DNA from: Hydrocarboniphaga sp. | Lineage (GTDB): Bacteria > Pseudomonadota > Gammaproteobacteria > Nevskiales > Nevskiaceae | Assembly (NCBI RefSeq): GCF_028291725.1 | Contig: NZ_JAQGNT010000010.1 | Span: 53,807 to 117,806 of the forward strand | Length of the DNA: 64,000 nt | Reading direction: 5' to 3' | Position numbers and translations under genes: made by a program | Notes under the pieces: model-generated | Told to the model about the DNA's origin: nothing | Database searches by the model: none | What the model saw: only the letters and a program-made list of their open reading frames with translations | Shown here: piece by piece, positions 8,347-16,263 of the stretch | How the letters are laid out: each line of letters opens with the position of its first letter | How positions within the stretch are numbered: position 1 is the first letter of the stretch

Positions 8347-10068
8347 ATGGAAATCGCGAATCATCTGATCCTCGTCGGCGGCCTGCTTTTCATCGTCAGC
8401 ATTCTCGCGTCGGTCCTGTCACCGCGCCTCGGTGTGCCGCTGCTGCTGGTGTTCCTGATCGTCGGCATGCTGGCCGGCGAAGACGGCCCCGGCGGCATCC
8501 AGTTCCACGACTACGGCCTGGCCAACCTCGCCGGCACCACCGCGCTGGCCGTGGTGCTGTTCGACGGCGGCATGCGCACGCGCATGGCCACGTTCCGCGT
8601 CGGCCTGCGGCCCGCGGTGTCGCTGGCCTCGGTCGGGGTTCTCGTCACCACCGGCGTGGTCGGCACGTTCGCCGCCTGGGTCCTGCACCTGCCGCTGATC
8701 GAGGGCATGCTGATCGGCGCGATCGTCGGCTCCACCGACGCCGCCGCGGTGTTCTCGCTGCTGCACAGCAATGCGGTGCACCTGAACGAACGCATCACCT
8801 CGGCGCTGGAAATCGAATCCGGCACCAACGATCCGATGGCGGTGTTCCTGACCCTGGGCCTGCTGCAGTACCTGCAGGCACCGCAGGCCTACCACTGGTA
8901 CGAGGCGCTGATCTTCCTGGTCCAGCAGATGGGCCTGGGCGTGCTGATCGGCGTCTACGGCGGCCGCGCGCTGGCATGGGCGCTGAACCGGCTGAACCTG
9001 TCCGATTCGCTGTATCCGCTGATGGCCCTGTTCAGCGGCCTGTTCATTTTCGGCGTCACCTCAAGCCTGCACGGCAGCGGCTTTCTCGCCGCGTATCTGG
9101 CCGGCGTGGTACTCGGCAATCGCAAAGTGCGCGCTTTCGGTGGCATCCGCCGCTTTCACGACGGCGTCGCCTGGGCCTCGCAGATCGGCATGTTCGTGAT
9201 CCTCGGCCTGCTGGTGACGCCGAGCAAGCTGCTGCCGGTCGCGATCCCGGCGCTGCTGATCAGCCTGGTGCTGATCCTGGTCGCGCGCCCGCTGGCGGTG
9301 GCGCTGGCGCTGAGCCCGTTCCGCTTTCCGCTGCGCGAGCAGACCTATATCGCCTGGGTCGGCCTGCGCGGCTCGGTACCAATCGTGCTGGCCACCTTCC
9401 CCTACCTGGCCGGCATCGACAACGCCGCACTGCTGTTCAACGTCGCGTTCTTCATCGTGCTGGTGTCGCTGGTCGTGCAGGGCTGGAGCGTCGGCCCGAT
9501 GGCCAGGCTGCTGGGCCTGCAGATGCCGGCGACCACCGCGCTGGTGCATCGCAGCGACTTCGATCTGCCCGGCACCCGCGGCTACGAGATCGTCAGCTAT
9601 CTGATCGGCGAAAACAGCCCGCTGATCGGCCTCAAATCGAAGAACCTGCCGGTCGAGGACACCTCGCGCATCGTCTGTATTTCGCGGCGCGGCAAGGTCA
9701 TCAGCTATCGCGAATGGGGCACCTTGCGCGCCGGCGACTACATTGCGCTGCTGGCGTCGCAGGACGAGCTGCCAAAGCTCGACGAGACCTTCCGCGCCGA
9801 TGGCGTCGCGCCCAAACGTGAGGCGGCGGAGGCGCGGTTCTTCGGCGAATTCCAGATCGATCTGCGCGCGCCGGCGATGGCGCTGGCGGATGCCTATGGG
9901 CTGGATCTGCCGGAGTCGGCGAAGACTCGGAATGTGGCCGAGTTCTTCAAGAGTGTGATTCCGAAGCCGGTCGTCGGTGACCGGTTGCGGCTCGGCGAGA
10001 TGGAGTTGGTGGTGAAGAAGATGAATGGCGAGAAGATCACCGAGATCGGCTTGCGGTTGCCGCACTGA
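8347..10068 (+). CDS. potassium/proton antiporter, NhaP2/CvrA type (CPA1)
   Basis: A 573-residue inner-membrane cation/proton antiporter. About residues 5-395 hold a dozen hydrophobic helices of the Na/H-exchanger fold, with VVLFDGG, GAIVGSTDAAAVFSLL and the EIESGTNDPMA ion-binding motif. The soluble C-terminus contains a TrkA-C-like (RCK) regulatory domain (GENSPLIGLKSKNLPVEDTS) and a further CorC/HlyC-like segment, as in E. coli NhaP2 (578 residues). Start MEIANHLILVGG. Probably maintains K+ or pH balance. Unlinked to its neighbours. Confidence 0.9.
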   Translation: MEIANHLILVGGLLFIVSILASVLSPRLGVPLLLVFLIVGMLAGEDGPGGIQFHDYGLANLAGTTALAVVLFDGGMRTRMATFRVGLRPAVSLASVGVLVTTGVVGTFAAWVLHLPLIEGMLIGAIVGSTDAAAVFSLLHSNAVHLNERITSALEIESGTNDPMAVFLTLGLLQYLQAPQAYHWYEALIFLVQQMGLGVLIGVYGGRALAWALNRLNLSDSLYPLMALFSGLFIFGVTSSLHGSGFLAAYLAGVVLGNRKVRAFGGIRRFHDGVAWASQIGMFVILGLLVTPSKLLPVAIPALLISLVLILVARPLAVALALSPFRFPLREQTYIAWVGLRGSVPIVLATFPYLAGIDNAALLFNVAFFIVLVSLVVQGWSVGPMARLLGLQMPATTALVHRSDFDLPGTRGYEIVSYLIGENSPLIGLKSKNLPVEDTSRIVCISRRGKVISYREWGTLRAGDYIALLASQDELPKLDETFRADGVAPKREAAEARFFGEFQIDLRAPAMALADAYGLDLPESAKTRNVAEFFKSVIPKPVVGDRLRLGEMELVVKKMNGEKITEIGLRLPH

Positions 10069-10117
10069 TTGGCCTTTTACGATTTTGCCGCCTCTCCGGC
10101 AAAGCGAAGTAACCGCC

Positions 10118-10189
10118 CCTGTAGGAGCGGGTCATACCCGCGACTGTGCCGGTGGGGTTCCAGTCGCGGGTACGACCCGCTCCTACAGG
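10118..10189. repeat. REP/BIME-like inverted pair, family D (CTGTAGGAGCGGGTC...)
   Basis: CCTGTAGGAGCGGGTCATAC starts at 10118; its facing copy ends CCGCTCCTACAGG at 10189. Flanking bases are also conserved with the copy at 44403-44473 (GGCAAAGCGAAGTA before; GCCGGG-Y-TCCCT after), so the mobile unit may be longer than the two hairpins. Confidence 0.87.
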
Positions 10190-10217
10190 CTTTTGAATTG
10201 CCGGGCTCCCTGACCCG

Positions 10218-11144
10218 CTATGGCAACTCGTCGATTGCCTCATCCTTCGGCGGCAGCAAATCCTCGCGCGAAATGCCCAGCAGAATCGCCAGGCCCGTCG
10301 AGATATAAATCGACGAATACGTCGCAACCACCACACCGACCATCAAGGCGATAGCAAAGCTATGCACGCTCTTGCCGCCCATAAAAAACAGCGCGCTCAG
10401 CACCAGCAGCGTCGTCAAATGGGTAATGACCGAGCGCAGCAGCGTCTGGTTGATCGACAGATTGACGACCTCGAAAATATTCGCGCGGCGCTGCGCCAGC
10501 AGGTTCTCACGAACCCGGTCGTAGATCACCACCGTCTCGTTGTTCGAGTAACCAATCAGCGCCAGGATCGCCGCCAGCGTCGTCAGATCGAACTCGACCC
10601 AGCCGATCGACAGGAAGCCCAGGGTCATCAGCGCGTCATGCACCAGCGCGGCAACCGCGCCGACCGAGAACTTCCACTCGAAGCGGAACATGATGTACAG
10701 CGCGATGCCGATGAACGCGAAGATCAGCGCCATCGCGCCTTTCTCGGTCAGCTCGTCGCCAACCTGCGCGCCGACGAAGTCGATCTTGCGCAGCTGGATG
10801 TTCTCCTGCGAGGCATTCAGCGCTTCCAGGATCTTGGTGCTGACCTGGGCGGTGCTGTCCTTCGACGGCGGCAGGCGGATCAGCACGTCCTGGCTGGTGC
10901 CGAAATACTGCACGGTCTCGCGGTCGTAGCCGGCGGCCTTGAGGTGCTCGCGCACCTCGTCGAGCTGCACGGTCTGCGGGTAGGTCACCTCCACCAGCAC
11001 GCCGCCGGTGAAATCGATGCCGAAGTTGAGGCCGCGGAAAGCGAGCAGCAGCAGCACCGCGATGGTCAGCGCGGATGACACCCACAGGCCCGTCTTGCGC
11101 TGGGCCATGAAGTCGATCTTGGGGACGTGGTCGAAAAATTTCAT
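10218..11144 (-). CDS. secF: protein translocase subunit SecF
   Basis: Inner-membrane partner of SecD that uses the proton gradient to finish protein translocation. It has 308 residues: TM1 (residues about 17-37), a periplasmic domain with the conserved GLNFGIDFTGG, then five more helices bearing IGYSNNETVVIYDRVREN. It directly follows secD, 20 nt apart. Intact and of normal length. Confidence 0.96.
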   Translation of the reverse strand: MKFFDHVPKIDFMAQRKTGLWVSSALTIAVLLLLAFRGLNFGIDFTGGVLVEVTYPQTVQLDEVREHLKAAGYDRETVQYFGTSQDVLIRLPPSKDSTAQVSTKILEALNASQENIQLRKIDFVGAQVGDELTEKGAMALIFAFIGIALYIMFRFEWKFSVGAVAALVHDALMTLGFLSIGWVEFDLTTLAAILALIGYSNNETVVIYDRVRENLLAQRRANIFEVVNLSINQTLLRSVITHLTTLLVLSALFFMGGKSVHSFAIALMVGVVVATYSSIYISTGLAILLGISREDLLPPKDEAIDELP

Positions 11145-11164
11145 AGTGGTTCTCCCTTAGCTCA

Positions 11165-13027
11165 CTACCAGATCGGCAGGTCGGTCATTCGGGCTTTGCG
11201 TCCGAACACCAGATGCGCCAGAGCGCGTGAACCGACGATCGCGGTGAACTGCGAGGCGACGATGCCGATTGCCAGCACGATCGCGAAGCCGCGCACCGGG
11301 CCGGCGCCGACCGCGATCAGCACGATCGCGGCGATCAGCGTGGTCACGTTGGCGTCGGCGATGGTCAGGAAGGCGCGCTCGTAACCGGCCTCGATCGCCT
11401 TCGCCGGGCTCATGCCGCCGCGCAGTTCTTCACGGATGCGCTCGTAGATCAGCACGTTGGCATCGACCGCGATGCCCATCGTCAGCACCAGGCCGGCGAT
11501 GCCGGGCATCGACAGCGTGAACTGCAGCAGCGACATGCCGGTGACCAGCAGCAGCAGGTTCAAGGCCAGCGCGACGATCGCGAACATGCCGAACACGCGG
11601 TAGTAGACGATCATGAACACCGCGACCAGACTCAGGCCCAGCGCCGCGGCCTGGAAGCCCTGGCGGATGTTGTCGGCACCGAGGCTGGGGCCGACGGTGC
11701 GTTCTTCGACGATGTCGACCGGCGCGGCCAGCGCGCCGGCCTTGAGCTGCAGCGCCAGATCCTGCGATTCCTTGCTGCCGAGCCCGGTGGTCTGGAAGTT
11801 CTTGCCGAACACACCACGGATGCTGGCGACCGAGATGATCTGGTCGACGTCGCGATGCTCGCGCATCGGCTCGCCCTTGGCGTTGTAGGTGGTGACGACC
11901 TGGCGTTCGCGGAACAGCACCGCCATCGGCTTGCCGACGTTCTTCGATGTGAAATCGAACATGCGCTTGGCGCCCTGCCCGTCCAGCGTCACGCTGACCT
12001 CGGGCGTGCCGCTCTGCGAATCGATGCCGGGCTGCGCATTCACCAGCTGCGCGCCGCTGGCGATGATCTCTTTCTTCAGCAGATACGGACGATGGCCGTC
12101 GCGGTGATAAAACAGCTCGGTGCCGGGCGGAATGATGCCGGTGGCGGCCGCGCCGGCGGCATCGCCGTCTTCAACAACCGCGCGATATTCCAGCGTCGCG
12201 GTCGCGCCCAGAAGCTCCTTGACGCGCGTCGGGTCCTGCACGCCCGGCAGCTGCACCAGGATGCGATTGGCACCCTGCTTCTGCACGATCGGTTCAGCAA
12301 CACCAAGTTGATTGACGCGATTGCGCAAGGTGATCAGGTTCTGCTGAACCGCAAAATCCTGGATGCGCTTGGCCTCGGCATCGGTGATGCGCGCCTCCAG
12401 CGTCAGCGGCTGGCCGACCGGCGACGACAGCGCCAGTTCGCGGTAATTGCTGGCGATGTACTTTTTCGCAGCGTCCAATTTGGCCTGATCAGCAAAATCC
12501 AGCGCCACCGCGTCGCCATTCTGGCGGCGGCCGGTGTAGCGGATATCTTCCTTGCGCAGCGTTGCCGGCAACTCGGTGACGTAATTCTCGATGGCTTTCT
12601 TGCGTACCGTATCGACGTCGACTTCCAGCAAAAAGTGCACGCCGCCGCGCAGATCCAGGCCCAGCGCCATCGGCTTGGCGCCGATCGCGGCCAGCCAGGC
12701 CGGCGTGTTCGAGGCCGCGCTCAGCGCGACCACGTAGTCGTTGCCGAGCGCCTTCTTGATCTCGTCGCTGGCGTGCAGCTGGATGTCGCCGTTGTCGAAG
12801 CGCACCGTCCAGTTGGCACCCTCGGCCCTGCTCGACACGGCGGTGAGCTGAGCCTGCTTCAGCGCCTCGGCGATGCGCGTACCGACTGCGGCGGGAACCG
12901 CGTCGCCGGACTCCTGCGAGATCTGCACGGACGGGCTCTGGCCAAAGATGTTCGGCAGCGCGTACAGCGTGCTGAAAACCGTGATGACCAGCAGGGCGAT
13001 GTATTTCCACGTTGCGTAAGGACGCAT
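11165..13027 (-). CDS. secD: protein translocase subunit SecD
   Basis: A 620-residue membrane protein that pulls exported proteins into the periplasm together with SecF. It has N-terminal TM (YIALLVITVFSTLYALPNIF), LGLDLRGGVHFLLEVD, the P1 head region, VQLPGVQDPTRVKELLG, and a C-terminal helix bundle with MGIAVDANVLIYERIREEL. Length matches the family. It lies between yajC and secF as in most proteobacteria. Confidence 0.97.
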   Translation of the reverse strand: MRPYATWKYIALLVITVFSTLYALPNIFGQSPSVQISQESGDAVPAAVGTRIAEALKQAQLTAVSSRAEGANWTVRFDNGDIQLHASDEIKKALGNDYVVALSAASNTPAWLAAIGAKPMALGLDLRGGVHFLLEVDVDTVRKKAIENYVTELPATLRKEDIRYTGRRQNGDAVALDFADQAKLDAAKKYIASNYRELALSSPVGQPLTLEARITDAEAKRIQDFAVQQNLITLRNRVNQLGVAEPIVQKQGANRILVQLPGVQDPTRVKELLGATATLEYRAVVEDGDAAGAAATGIIPPGTELFYHRDGHRPYLLKKEIIASGAQLVNAQPGIDSQSGTPEVSVTLDGQGAKRMFDFTSKNVGKPMAVLFRERQVVTTYNAKGEPMREHRDVDQIISVASIRGVFGKNFQTTGLGSKESQDLALQLKAGALAAPVDIVEERTVGPSLGADNIRQGFQAAALGLSLVAVFMIVYYRVFGMFAIVALALNLLLLVTGMSLLQFTLSMPGIAGLVLTMGIAVDANVLIYERIREELRGGMSPAKAIEAGYERAFLTIADANVTTLIAAIVLIAVGAGPVRGFAIVLAIGIVASQFTAIVGSRALAHLVFGRKARMTDLPIW

Positions 13028-13096
13028 GCGCTACTCCGGATAGCCGAGCGCCGGCGCGGGCTGCACAGGCCGCGCCGGCGTGGTGCTGCGAACCTA

Positions 13097-13429
13097 CTAA
13101 AGGGTTTTGAGAGTGCCCTTGGGCAGCACGCTGCCGACGGCGGACTTCTGCACCTTGACGTTGACGCCCTCGGCGACTTCGACGGTCAGGAAGGATTCGC
13201 CGATGTTGACCACCTTGCCGGCGAGACCGCCGGCGAGCACCAGCTCGTCGCCCTTGGCAATCTTGTCGATCATCTGCCGGGTCTCCTTGCTGCGCTTCAT
13301 CTGCGGACGGATCAGCAGGAAGTAGAACAGCACGAACAGCACGACGAGCGGGGCGAACTGGATCAGCGCATTGGGCTGGGACGGGGCGGCTGCCTGCGCG
13401 TAGGCAGGGCTAAAGAAGAAATCGAGCAT
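13097..13429 (-). CDS. yajC: preprotein translocase subunit YajC
   Basis: A small (110 residues from this start) Sec-accessory protein, one TM with a cytoplasmic tail. Sequence: MLDFFFSPAYAQ, TM (about residues 26-44, LVVLFVLFYFLLIRP), then SKETRQMIDKIAKGDELVLAGGL and VLPKGTLKTL. The ATG at 13429 aligns with family N-termini; a TTG at 13447 gives six more residues. Neither has a clear Shine-Dalgarno. First gene of yajC-secD-secF; the usual upstream tgt/queA are not here. A CATAAT-like -10 lies on the minus strand at 13486-13491. Confidence 0.93.
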   Translation of the reverse strand: MLDFFFSPAYAQAAAPSQPNALIQFAPLVVLFVLFYFLLIRPQMKRSKETRQMIDKIAKGDELVLAGGLAGKVVNIGESFLTVEVAEGVNVKVQKSAVGSVLPKGTLKTL

Positions 13430-13750
13430 GAGGGGAAGATGATCCAAGGATGGATGGCCGAAAGGGGGCCAAAAACGAGCGGCGGATTATGCCACTCCTC
13501 CCGGCGGACGGTATGGCGGAAGCCGTCCGGGGAGCCGCGGTCCAATTCCCCGCCACCCTCCCCTAACCTGCTCTATGGGGCCGCGGCAGGCGGGTGCAAG
13601 CCTCGAAGGGGCGGTGAGGCCCACTCGTAGGCTGGGTTGCAGCGGAGCGGAAACCCAGCCGTGACTACACCGGACGAGTCTAAAGCCGGGTTTCCGCTCC
13701 GCTGCAACCCAGCCTACACCGCTGCTTCCCAATAGCAGGGCTGGATCTAT
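13430..13750. other. intergenic region upstream of yajC
   Basis: About 320 bases. It contains a CGGACGG...CCGTCCG stem near 13505-13536, the family E repeat pair at 13627-13717, and otherwise no coding potential I could support. Confidence 0.4.
13627..13717. repeat. REP/BIME-like inverted pair, family E (GTAGGCTGGGTTGCAGC...)
   Basis: GTAGGCTGGGTTGCAGCGGA begins at 13627 and its facing copy ends CAACCCAGCCTAC at 13717, with a 25-30 nt spacer. Only copy of this family in the window, but the same GTAGG...CCTAC design. Confidence 0.85.
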
Positions 13751-13858
13751 TCATGACTGCTTTCCCGGCGCTTCCTGCGCTTTGAGAACAGCGCCGAATG
13801 TCTGCAGAATGCCGTCCAGATCATGCAGGAACCGGCGGCGGAATAGCGCCTGCTTCAC
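13751..13858 (-). CDS. possible 35-residue ORF coupled to the gene before it
   Basis: A GTG start overlaps the TGA of the 81-residue gene (GTGA) and the frame runs 35 codons: MKQALFRRRFLHDLDG, then ILQTFGAVLKAQEAPGKQS. The 4-nt overlap is the arrangement used by coupled gene pairs, but 35 codons may be chance and I recognise no family. It could be the remains of a longer partner, such as a toxin. Confidence 0.25.
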   Translation of the reverse strand: MKQALFRRRFLHDLDGILQTFGAVLKAQEAPGKQS

Positions 13859-14100
13859 GCCTGCTTGAATCTCGCTCGCAAGTAGGCGATGGCTTGGTCG
13901 GCCGTCGGAAACTCCTTGTCCCCCCGCATGGCCCGATCAGGCCGGCGCAGTTCCCTTGCGGTGGCATGGCGTGGCTCCACATCTTCGCTTGCGAGCGCGC
14001 GGTGGATCGCCACAGCGGCGGCCTTTTCGGTTGTGGGCTGGCCAGTGGCAGAGCGCAAGGCACGCGCCTCGGCGTCAGACAGTGTCAATGTGATCTGCAT
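13855..14100 (-). CDS. small unknown protein, antitoxin-like N-terminus
   Basis: An 81-residue product. MQITLTLSDAEARALRSATG followed by a helix resembles the strand-helix-helix start of ribbon-helix-helix antitoxins (VapB/CopG type). The C-terminal half (EFPTADQAIAYLRARFKQA) is not recognised. No toxin-sized gene follows, only the 35-codon ORF overlapping its stop. An orphan or decayed antitoxin is possible; function unknown. Confidence 0.5.
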   Translation of the reverse strand: MQITLTLSDAEARALRSATGQPTTEKAAAVAIHRALASEDVEPRHATARELRRPDRAMRGDKEFPTADQAIAYLRARFKQA

Positions 14101-14193
14101 GGATGCGGCGCTCCGCTGGGTCTGCGCTGAATTCTAACCTCCAACGCTGCTATCGCGGGGGACAGCTCAGATATCGCACTGCGCAACACGAAA

Positions 14194-15801
14194 CTACACC
14201 GGCAGCAGTGTCGACTTTTGCAACCAGTCTTTCGCGGGATTCGCAGCCTCTGCCGCCAGACGCTCGGCCATTTCGGCAGCGGGCACCTCTCCAAGCTCGC
14301 GGAGCATTGCGGCAGAGGCCAGCCATTTTTCCCTGGCTCCGACGATATCGCCACGGCTGAGCCGAATCTGCGCCTGCCGGTACAGCAACTCGGCGCGAGT
14401 GACGTGCAGTGCCGGCAGGCGCGCATCGACATGTTCGAGCGCGAGGGCTAACTGTTCAGACGCAGTATCCACCTGCCCGCGCAACAGCAGATGCTGCACC
14501 CGCGTGGATGCCAGCCGTATCGAATAAGGGTGATCCAGCCCGACATTGCGCACCGCGGACTCATAGGCCGGGTCCAGCACATGGCCGACGCGCTCGACCT
14601 GCCCCAGCTTGCTCAGCGCCTGCGCAAGGCGGTTCGCTGCCAGCCAGGTCGAGTGGGAGCCCTCACCCTGATACTGCTTGCGCAGGCGATAGCTCTCTTC
14701 CAGGAAAGGCAGCGCCTCGGCCACGCGCCCCTGGCGCAGGCGCAGAACACCGCGAAAGTAAGTCGCAAACAGCCCGATGTTGTGGCTGTCTCCCAAGGAC
14801 GAGCGGATGCGCTGTTCCACGTCCAGGAGCACCGCCTCCGCCTCCTCGAAGCGGCGCTGCGAAATCCGCAGGTTGCCCAGGCTGGTCCGCGCCCATAGAT
14901 AGCGGGCGTTGTTCGCGTCATAGATGCCGACGTAGTCGGCCAGAACCTCGCCAAGACGGGCATCGGCTTCTTCCAAACGGCCCAGTTCCCTCAGCGGATC
15001 GACCATCCACCACTGCGCGGTCATGCGGGTTTCGCGGTCGTCGGGGCGCCAGCGCGCGAGGTCTTCGAGAATCGCCATGAAGCCGACCCGCGACTGCTCG
15101 TAGTAGCCGAGTTCAAAATCCAGCCAGGCGCGGCTCAAGCGCACGTCGAAGGCGAGACTGCCTTGCTCCTCGTGGCTGGCGCGCAGGTCGGCCAGAAGCC
15201 CGTCGAGCAAGGACGCGGACTCCGCGTAACGGTCGTACTCGGTATCGATATCGGCGAGCAGAAAGCGCAGCCGCCGAAGCTGGGGCGAGTCGGCCGCCTT
15301 GTGCGCTTCGAGTTCAGCGAGCAACAGCTGCCGGCCCTGCTCACCCAGGCCCAGGCTCTGGTAGGCGCGGGCGATGGTGTAAGCCAGCCGCTGCGAAACC
15401 TCGGGTTGATCCGCGAACCGCGCCCTCAGGCTTCTGCTGGCCTTGTCGAGCACGTTGGCCACGGTGACATTGCGATTGCCGCCGGCTTCCAGCGGATCGG
15501 CGGCTCTGAGCAGATCGCGATCCAGAAATTCGACCACGGCCTCGGACATCGCCAGCGCGCGCTGCGCCGCGCGCCGCTGCTGCGTTGCCTCCCAGAACAG
15601 CAGCAGGCTGACGATCAATCCAAGCCCGAGCGACGCGGCAATACCGTAGGCCCAGTGCCGCCGCAGCCGGCTGCGCTCCAGCGCGGCCTCCGCCGCCGCC
15701 AAACGCGCCGCCGTGTCGCGCTCGGCCCGCCGCTGTTCGCGGCGCTCCGGCAGGGTACGCAGCCGATTCGCCAATTCGGCGGCGCTGCCCAGACGATGCA
15801 C
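14194..15801 (-). CDS. surviving C-terminal frame of the broken kinase: TM plus TPR repeats
   Basis: A 535-codon open frame from a GTG at 15801, possibly still translatable. After LGSAAELANRLRTLPERREQ come a charged coiled-coil stretch, one TM (residues about 50-70, YGIAASLGLGLIVSLLLFW) and an extracytoplasmic TPR-like domain of repeated helix pairs (ARAYQSLGLGEQGRQLL, LGNLRISQRRFEEAEAVLL, LRQGRVAEALPFLEESYRLR). In intact relatives this follows a cytoplasmic kinase. Here it lacks any catalytic part, so it is best read as part of the pseudogene at 14194-16262. Confidence 0.6.
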   Translation of the reverse strand: MHRLGSAAELANRLRTLPERREQRRAERDTAARLAAAEAALERSRLRRHWAYGIAASLGLGLIVSLLLFWEATQQRRAAQRALAMSEAVVEFLDRDLLRAADPLEAGGNRNVTVANVLDKASRSLRARFADQPEVSQRLAYTIARAYQSLGLGEQGRQLLLAELEAHKAADSPQLRRLRFLLADIDTEYDRYAESASLLDGLLADLRASHEEQGSLAFDVRLSRAWLDFELGYYEQSRVGFMAILEDLARWRPDDRETRMTAQWWMVDPLRELGRLEEADARLGEVLADYVGIYDANNARYLWARTSLGNLRISQRRFEEAEAVLLDVEQRIRSSLGDSHNIGLFATYFRGVLRLRQGRVAEALPFLEESYRLRKQYQGEGSHSTWLAANRLAQALSKLGQVERVGHVLDPAYESAVRNVGLDHPYSIRLASTRVQHLLLRGQVDTASEQLALALEHVDARLPALHVTRAELLYRQAQIRLSRGDIVGAREKWLASAAMLRELGEVPAAEMAERLAAEAANPAKDWLQKSTLLPV

Positions 15802-16262
15802 CGGAGCGCGTCCGCTGCCTGGACCAGCAGTTCCAGCCGGTCCGCGAGCGCGACGCTCCGCGCGCCGCCTTGCGCCTCCAACCAGACCGCCAGATTGCCG
15901 CCCGCGATATGCGGCATCTCCAGATAGGCCGGCTTGGCCTCGAAGTTCCAGTCAGCAATGAACACGAACTCCGGCCGGCCCGGATAGGTTTCCCGCAGCA
16001 GCCGGTTGATCGTGACCTCGCGCCGCAGCGCCTCCAGTGCCGCGTCGTCCATCGCGAACTTGAATACCCGCAGTTCGCCGGTCTTGTCGTGGCGGGCGAA
16101 CCAGACTTCGCTGGTTTCGGCCAGTACCTGCTTCAAACGCCAGAAGCCACGGCCGGGAACACCGTCGCCGATCAGAAGTGTGGTAGCCGCCGCCACCGCT
16201 GGCCCCGTTGAAACCCGCCGGCTTTCAACGAGGGCATCAAGCCGGTAGCCGACGCCATGCAC
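14194..16262 (-). pseudogene. broken winged-helix / Ser-Thr kinase / TPR gene
   Basis: Minus-strand remains of one long regulator. From 16262 down, one frame reads the wing of a transcriptional-regulator winged helix (EVHGVGYRLDAL), then a kinase N-lobe with VWFARHDKTGELRVFKFAM (candidate VAIK-type lysine), REVTINRLLRET and LELLVQAADAL. At about 15805 homology jumps and changes frame to HRLGSAAELANRLRTLPERR, the stretch that normally follows the kinase C-lobe. The catalytic loop (HRD), DFG and APE segments, some 130-160 residues, are absent. The 5' end is also lost, ending at about 16262 where a Calx-beta gene begins on the other strand. It cannot make an active kinase. Confidence 0.75.
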
Positions 16263-16263
16263 T

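Noticed and set aside
15806..16262. Kinase catalytic motifs in another frame
   Set aside because: I looked for HRD, DFG and APE in the frames around the joint and found none; the core is deleted, not just frameshifted.
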